Part shown: positions 5,580 through 8,506 of the stretch, piece by piece
Position numbering within the stretch: position 1 is the stretch's first letter
Layout of the letters: each line of letters opens with the position of its first letter
From: Chloroflexales bacterium
GTDB lineage: Bacteria > Chloroflexota > Chloroflexia > Chloroflexales > Chloroflexaceae
Reading direction: 5' to 3'
NCBI GenBank assembly: GCA_013336035.1
Contig: JAAXUL010000297.1
Span: forward strand, 1-8,506
DNA length: 8,506 nucleotides
Made by a program: the position numbers and the translations under genes
The notes under the pieces: model-generated
Told to the model about the DNA's origin: nothing
Databases searched by the model: none
Seen by the model: the letters and a program-made list of their open reading frames with translations, nothing else

Positions 5580-6620
5580 ATGAGCAAGACCGTCTTGATC
5601 ACCGGCGGCGCCGGATTCTTGGGCATCAACCTTGTACGCTACCTGCTCGAGCGGGGCTACAAGGTCCGCTCTCTTGATATCGCCCCCTTTGACTACCCCG
5701 AGCGCGCGCGCATCGAGGTCCACACCGGCGACATCCGCGACAAGGCCGCTGTCGAGCGGGCGATGACAGGCGTGGATCTGGTGGTCCATACCGCCGCCGC
5801 CCTGCCCCTCTACAAGCCGGCCGACATCTTCTCGACCGACATCGACGGCACGCGCAATGTCATCCAGACCGCCTTCGACCACAAGCTCGAGCGCTTTGTC
5901 CATATCTCGACCACGGCGGTCTATGGCATCCCCGACCATCACCCCCTGCTCGAGACCGATAAGATGGACGGAGTCGGCCCCTATGGCGAGGCCAAGGTCA
6001 AGGCCGAGGAGGTCTGCCTCAGCTTTCGCGCCAGGGGCATGTGCGTGCCGATCATCAGGCCCAAGTCCTTCATCGGCCCCGAGCGCCTCGGCATCTTCGC
6101 TATGCTCTACGACTGGGCCAAGGATGGCAAGAACTTCCCCTTGCCCGGCAGCGGCAAGAACCGCTACCAGCTCCTCGATGTGGAGGACCTCTGCGAGTCG
6201 ATCTACCTCTGTCTGACCCTCGATGGCGAGTGGGCAAACGACACCTTCAACATCGGCGCCAGAGAGTTCACGACGATCAAGGAGGACTTCCAGGCGGTGC
6301 TGGACACCGCGGGCTTCGGCAAGAAGATCGTCACCTTCCCGGCGGCGCCGGCGACAGCGGCCCTGGTCCTGGCCGAGAAGCTGAAGATCTCGCCGGTCTA
6401 CAAGTGGGCCTACGGCACCGTCACCGAGGACTCGTTCGTCTCGGTCGAGAAGGCCGAGCGCGTGCTCGGCTTCAGGCCGAAGTACTCGAACAAAGACGCT
6501 CTGGTGCGCAACTATCGCTGGTACGTCGAGCACCTGGCCGACTTCCAGAACGCCAGCGGCATCTCGCACCGTGTGCCGTGGAACCAGGGGATCTGGAAGA
6601 TCGCCAAGCGGTTCTTCTAG
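5580..6620 (+). CDS. Extended SDR NAD-dependent epimerase/dehydratase
   Basis: This 346-residue enzyme belongs to the extended short-chain dehydrogenase family that interconverts nucleotide sugars or oxidises related alcohols. The Rossmann motif is TGGAGFLG (Gly9, Gly12, Gly15), with acidic Asp33 at the end of the second strand favouring NAD over NADP and Asp51-Ile52 as the adenine-contacting pair. The catalytic set is visible: Ser110-Thr111 in HISTTAVYG, and Tyr135-x3-Lys139 in PYGEAKVK. IIRPKSFIGPERLG is the usual substrate-side strand. The C-terminal third (QLLDVEDLCESI, FNIGA, VEKAERVLGFRPKYS) is typical of the substrate domain. The substrate cannot be read from sequence. No strong ribosome binding site is present, so translation is likely coupled to the DUF190-CBS gene ending 8 nt earlier. 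It converges on the HldC-like gene with only 7 nt between stops and no terminator. Confidence 0.88.
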   Translation: MSKTVLITGGAGFLGINLVRYLLERGYKVRSLDIAPFDYPERARIEVHTGDIRDKAAVERAMTGVDLVVHTAAALPLYKPADIFSTDIDGTRNVIQTAFDHKLERFVHISTTAVYGIPDHHPLLETDKMDGVGPYGEAKVKAEEVCLSFRARGMCVPIIRPKSFIGPERLGIFAMLYDWAKDGKNFPLPGSGKNRYQLLDVEDLCESIYLCLTLDGEWANDTFNIGAREFTTIKEDFQAVLDTAGFGKKIVTFPAAPATAALVLAEKLKISPVYKWAYGTVTEDSFVSVEKAERVLGFRPKYSNKDALVRNYRWYVEHLADFQNASGISHRVPWNQGIWKIAKRFF

Positions 6621-6627
6621 AGCGCCC

Positions 6628-7128
6628 CTACGGCGCGTACCGCGCAATGATCCGCTCGATCAGCGCGCTGGTCGAGCGGCCCTCGGCGTAGGGCAGCAGG
6701 ACGATCTGTCCGCCATAGGCGGTGACAACGCGCCCCTCGGGCAGGCGGGCGAGGTCGGGTGCGCCGTCGGGGCCCGCGGCGTAGTCGCCGCCCTTGACAT
6801 AGACCTCGGGGCGCAGCGCGTCGGCGACGGCCTCGGCTGTCGGCTCGTGGAAGATCGTCACATAGTCGACGGGGCGCAGCGCGTCGAGCAGGGCGGCGCG
6901 GTCGGCCTCGGGGACGATCGGGCGCAGGGGGCCCTTGATCGCCATTGTCGAGAGGTCAGAGTTGAGGGCGACCACCAGCAGGTCGCCCAGCGTGCGCGCC
7001 TGCGCCAGATAGCCGGCGTGGCCAGCGTGGATGAGGTCGAACACCCCATTGGTGAGCACGACCCGCAGCCCCTGGGCGCGCCACCCGGCGCGCAGGGCCA
7101 GCAGATCGGGGAGCGGGAGGACGGCCAT
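6628..7128 (-). CDS. RfaE2/HldC-like heptose 1-phosphate nucleotidyltransferase
   Basis: This 166-residue cytidylyltransferase-fold enzyme resembles D-glycero-beta-D-manno-heptose 1-phosphate adenylyltransferase (the C-terminal half of HldE, or standalone HldC/RfaE2). It would transfer AMP from ATP to a sugar phosphate, giving an ADP-activated sugar. Visible motifs are TNGVFDLIHAGHAGYL (26-41) with the nucleotide-binding HxGH at 34-37, LNSDLS (55-60), KGPLRPI (65-71), DALRPVDYV (82-90), VKGGDY (111-116), and EGRSTSALI (149-157), the ATP-phosphate motif equivalent to 'STT'. The kinase half of HldE is absent. ADP-heptose is best known from lipopolysaccharide cores, but also feeds glycoproteins and S-layers. 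The substrate is therefore uncertain; a related sugar phosphate is possible. ATG at 7128 has only a weak GGGA upstream. It is the last gene of a three-gene minus-strand operon, 33 nt after the membrane protein gene. Confidence 0.82.
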   Translation of the reverse strand: MAVLPLPDLLALRAGWRAQGLRVVLTNGVFDLIHAGHAGYLAQARTLGDLLVVALNSDLSTMAIKGPLRPIVPEADRAALLDALRPVDYVTIFHEPTAEAVADALRPEVYVKGGDYAAGPDGAPDLARLPEGRVVTAYGGQIVLLPYAEGRSTSALIERIIARYAP

Positions 7129-7142
7129 GGTGGCATCCCGCG

Positions 7143-7162
7143 GGGCGGCGCATGCGCCGCCC
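7143..7162. repeat. 20-bp perfect palindrome between operon genes
   Basis: GGGCGGCGCATGCGCCGCCC is its own reverse complement. In the minus-strand mRNA it forms an 8-bp all-GC stem with a CATG loop. It starts at the stop codon of the membrane protein gene and ends 14 nt before the HldC-like ATG. There is no T-run after it, so it is not a simple terminator. Confidence 0.75.
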
Positions 7163-7542
7163 TAGCGCGTATATGGTGAGGTGAGCACCCCAAGGGCGGC
7201 AAGCGTAAGGGCGACAACGAGGGTGCAGCCATAGAGGACAGTGACCACCGATAGACCGATGGCGCCTCCGAGGCCGGCCGCGGCGAGCAGGAAGACCGTC
7301 GTGAGGGGGAAGCTCTGGGCGTGGGCGAGCCAGAGGCCGCGACGCCAGTTACCGCGGCGCACACGCTCGACGGCAAAGCGAGCGATCGTGGTGCCAGCGG
7401 CGGCGATCAGGGTCCAGAGAAATGTCGCGATAAAGATATTCCAGGCCTGGACAGGGGCAACCAGACGAAAAGCGCCGCCACCCACGCCGCCAAGCATGGC
7501 GCTGGCCACGAGGGAGATGAGGAAGACGGGTGAGACACTCAT
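7162..7542 (-). CDS. Four-helix membrane protein of unknown function
   Basis: I recognise no family. The 126-residue protein has four hydrophobic segments: about 6-28 (Gly-rich), 36-56, 80-103 and 104-120. The loop 59-68 (ERVRRGNWRR) is strongly basic and should be cytoplasmic, which places both termini in the cytoplasm. There is no cleavable signal peptide. Conserved-looking features are a GGVGGGAF stretch near the N-terminus and a single Cys106. The start overlaps the stop of the preceding gene in an ATGA (7542-7539), and GGAG lies 5 nt before the ATG inside that gene, so the two are translationally coupled and may act together. The HldC-like gene follows after 33 nt. Confidence 0.7.
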   Translation of the reverse strand: MSVSPVFLISLVASAMLGGVGGGAFRLVAPVQAWNIFIATFLWTLIAAAGTTIARFAVERVRRGNWRRGLWLAHAQSFPLTTVFLLAAAGLGGAIGLSVVTVLYGCTLVVALTLAALGVLTSPYTR

Positions 7543-7868
7543 TGGGGCTCCGCGGGGGTGCTAGTCAGGCGCTCGAACTCGTCTCGGCTGATAAACTCGC
7601 CGCCCTCGATCGAGCGGGCGAGCTCACGCCGGTTACGGTCGAAGCTCAGGTCAGCATAGATTAGACGGAAGCAGCGCGAGTCCATAATCTCTTTACGCAG
7701 ATGGTAGCCCGCGACGTCCTCGCTGTCGCCGAACTCGACGGCGAGGTCATTGTAGAGATTGACCCGCACATGGACAGGGGCGCCGCAGTGGCCACAGCGC
7801 ACATACAGGTGAAGCGCATTGTCGGCAGGGCTGCTCTGGCCGCCGAACAGTCGTCGCAGGAAGTTCAT
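7539..7868 (-). CDS. Small CxxC protein of unknown function, first gene of operon
   Basis: The 109-residue protein begins with a basic amphipathic stretch (MNFLRRLFGG), then YVRCGHCGAPVHVRVNLYNDL with one CxxC pair (Cys25, Cys28), and a C-terminal part including LSFDRNRRELARSIEGGEFISRDEFERL. One CxxC is half of a zinc ribbon; the only other cysteine is in SRCFRL (near residue 66), so metal binding would need a dimer or other ligands. I recall similar uncharacterised proteins in Chloroflexota but cannot name a family. The ATG at 7868 is preferred: the earlier in-frame TTG at 7904 lies at the edge of the -10 box and would not be transcribed. The ribosome binding site is weak (GGGA). It overlaps the following membrane protein gene by 4 nt. 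Confidence 0.7.
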   Translation of the reverse strand: MNFLRRLFGGQSSPADNALHLYVRCGHCGAPVHVRVNLYNDLAVEFGDSEDVAGYHLRKEIMDSRCFRLIYADLSFDRNRRELARSIEGGEFISRDEFERLTSTPAEPQ

Positions 7869-7903
7869 CGTACGTCCCGGCAGGCGGAAAGATCTGCACG
7901 GCA

Positions 7904-7932
7904 ATCATACCGGAAGCGGCGAGGCGTGGCAA
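7904..7932 (-). promoter_or_regulatory. Sigma-70 promoter of the minus-strand operon
   Basis: Minus strand: -35 TTGCCA (7932-7927), 17-nt spacer, -10 TATGAT (7909-7904). A start near 7897 leaves about 29 nt before ATG 7868. It diverges from the tRNA-tuf promoter 22 nt away. Confidence 0.7.
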
Positions 7933-7954
7933 GAGGAGCGGCCCGCGAGGGGAT

Positions 7955-7983
7955 TTGCACAATGGCCAGGGCTATGGTAGAAT
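7955..7983 (+). promoter_or_regulatory. Promoter of the tRNA-tuf operon with GC-rich discriminator
   Basis: -35 TTGCAC (7955-7960), 17-nt spacer, -10 TAGAAT (7978-7983). The following ACGCCGG before the probable start near 7990 is a GC-rich discriminator, a known feature of growth-rate- and ppGpp-controlled stable RNA promoters in proteobacteria; whether that rule holds here is inference. Confidence 0.7.
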
Positions 7984-8023
7984 ACGCCGGCTGTGGGGAA
8001 CAGCACTCTTTAATATGCGATAC

Positions 8024-8099
8024 GCCGGCGTAGCTCAATTGGCAGAGCAACGGTTTTGTAAACCGTAGGTTCAGGGTTCAATTCCCTGCGTCGGCTCCA
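8024..8099 (+). tRNA. tRNA-Thr (anticodon TGT)
   Basis: A 76-nt cloverleaf with CCA encoded. The acceptor stem GCCGGCG (8024-8030) pairs with CGTCGGC (8089-8095) with one G-T pair. The anticodon stem ACGGT/ACCGT encloses TTTGTAA, with anticodon TGT at 8057-8059, reading ACA and related Thr codons. It is the first gene of the tRNA-tuf unit. Confidence 0.97.
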
Positions 8100-8106
8100 G
8101 GTATGT

Positions 8107-8192
8107 GGGTCGGTTCCGGAGCGGTCAAACGGGGCAGACTGTAAATCTGTTGGCTTACGCCTTCGCAGGTTCGAATCCTGCCCGGCCCACCA
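8107..8192 (+). tRNA. tRNA-Tyr (anticodon GTA)
   Basis: An 86-nt class II tRNA with a long variable arm. The acceptor stem GGGTCGG (8107-8113) pairs with CCGGCCC (8182-8188), the discriminator is A8189 and CCA is encoded (8190-8192). The anticodon loop CTGTAAA has GTA at 8141-8143. Only 7 nt separate it from the tRNA before and 6 nt from the one after. Confidence 0.97.
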
Positions 8193-8198
8193 CTACAA

Positions 8199-8274
8199 GC
8201 CTACGTAGCTCAGTTGGTAGAGCACGTCTTTGGTAAAGACGAGGTCACGGGTTCGAGTCCCGTCGTAGGCTCCA
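8199..8274 (+). tRNA. tRNA-Thr (anticodon GGT)
   Basis: A 76-nt cloverleaf with CCA encoded. The acceptor stem GCCTACG (8199-8205) pairs perfectly with CGTAGGC (8264-8270). The anticodon stem CGTCT/AGACG encloses TTGGTAA, with GGT at 8232-8234, reading ACC and ACU. It is directly upstream of the tuf leader. Confidence 0.97.
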
Positions 8275-8280
8275 GAACTG

Positions 8281-8343
8281 CTAGAGGCGTGGCGTGCGAG
8301 GTGCCTCGCTAGGATGCTCGTGCCGGCATTTACCGGCACGAGC
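8281..8343 (+). promoter_or_regulatory. Structured leader between tRNA-Thr and tuf
   Basis: Two hairpins follow the last tRNA. The first region (8281-8312) can fold as CTAG-AGGC with GCCT-CG-CTAG, or as a local GCGAG/CTCGC stem (8296-8309). The second is a perfect 11-bp stem, GCTCGTGCCGG (8316-8326) with CCGGCACGAGC (8333-8343), around CATTTA. The tail GGCGCATTTTAG is only weakly T-rich, so the second stem may be a partial attenuator or an RNA processing or stability element between tRNA and tuf mRNA. Confidence 0.6.
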
Positions 8344-8379
8344 GGCGCATTTTAGTGAGCTCAAGGAGCAGAGGAGTTC

Positions 8380-8506
8380 ATGGCGAAGCAGAAGTTCGAG
8401 CGGACGAAGCCGCATGTGAACATCGGGACGATCGGCCACGTCGACCACGGCAAGACCACCCTGACCGCCGCGATCACCAAGGTGCTCGCGCTGCGCGGTG
8501 CGGCCC
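8380..8506 (+). CDS. tuf: Elongation factor Tu, N-terminal part (3' end outside window)
   Basis: EF-Tu is the GTPase that delivers aminoacyl-tRNA to the ribosome. The 42 visible residues begin MAKQKFERTKPHVNIGTIGH and contain the G1/P-loop GHVDHGKT at 19-26, followed by LTAAITKVLALRG, a near-universal EF-Tu N-terminus. GAGGAG (8371-8376) lies 3 nt before the ATG and GGAG at 8365-8368 lies 11 nt before it. The gene follows three tRNA genes and probably shares their transcript, an arrangement known for tufB. Confidence 0.97.
   Translation, partial: MAKQKFERTKPHVNIGTIGHVDHGKTTLTAAITKVLALRGAA

Noticed and set aside
5577..6647. A 356-codon open frame on the minus strand, longer than the SDR gene it opposes
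   Set aside because: It is antisense to a clear SDR with intact motifs, has no recognisable domains and a composition typical of reverse-strand frames in GC-rich genes, and overlaps the end of the HldC-like gene.

Overview
The window is about 8.5 kb of GC-rich bacterial chromosome with dense, mostly housekeeping genes. The EF-Tu N-terminus, the GC-biased codons, the RpoD-like sigma factor, the DUF190-CBS protein and the small FHA and DUF1997-like proteins together suggest a Chloroflexota bacterium, probably class Chloroflexia. This placement comes from recalled family resemblance, not from a search. I see no insertion sequence, integrase, prophage, CRISPR array or rRNA.

Layout. (1) 1-1166, plus strand: the C-terminal end of a DUF58-like protein, then psuG, a pseudouridine-5'-phosphate glycosidase with all four catalytic residues. 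(2) 1167-2519: a textbook promoter with a palindrome in its spacer, a ~165-nt leader, an RpoD/SigA-like sigma factor and a terminator hairpin. (3) 2668-2936, minus strand: a 68-residue protein with an 11-residue helical repeat, its own promoter and a strong ribosome binding site. (4) 3073-3783, plus: a DUF1997/SRPBCC-like protein with promoter and terminator. (5) 3813-4299: a small FHA protein on the minus strand, divergent from the next operon, with symmetric extended -10 elements between them. (6) 4300-6620, plus: a DUF190 (PII-like) plus four-CBS fusion followed 8 nt later by an extended SDR sugar-epimerase-like enzyme. (7) 6628-7932, minus: a three-gene operon of a CxxC protein, a four-helix membrane protein and an RfaE2/HldC-type nucleotidyltransferase. 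(8) 7955-8506, plus: a stable-RNA promoter, tRNA-Thr(TGT), tRNA-Tyr(GTA), tRNA-Thr(GGT), a structured leader and the start of tuf.

How the genes work together. The tRNA-tuf unit matches the classical thrU-tyrU-glyT-thrT-tufB arrangement of E. coli with the glycine tRNA missing. The DUF190-CBS protein looks like a cytoplasmic nucleotide sensor and is coupled to the SDR gene. The SDR and HldC-like genes converge and could both serve surface-sugar synthesis, but that is inference.

The most unusual items are the DUF190-4xCBS fusion with its symmetric divergent promoter region, a promoter-like element built from rare codons at the end of that gene, the hendecad-repeat mini-protein, the FHA protein lacking phosphothreonine-binding residues, and several perfect palindromes at regulatory positions. 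I did not find evidence for a wholly new defence or mobile system.
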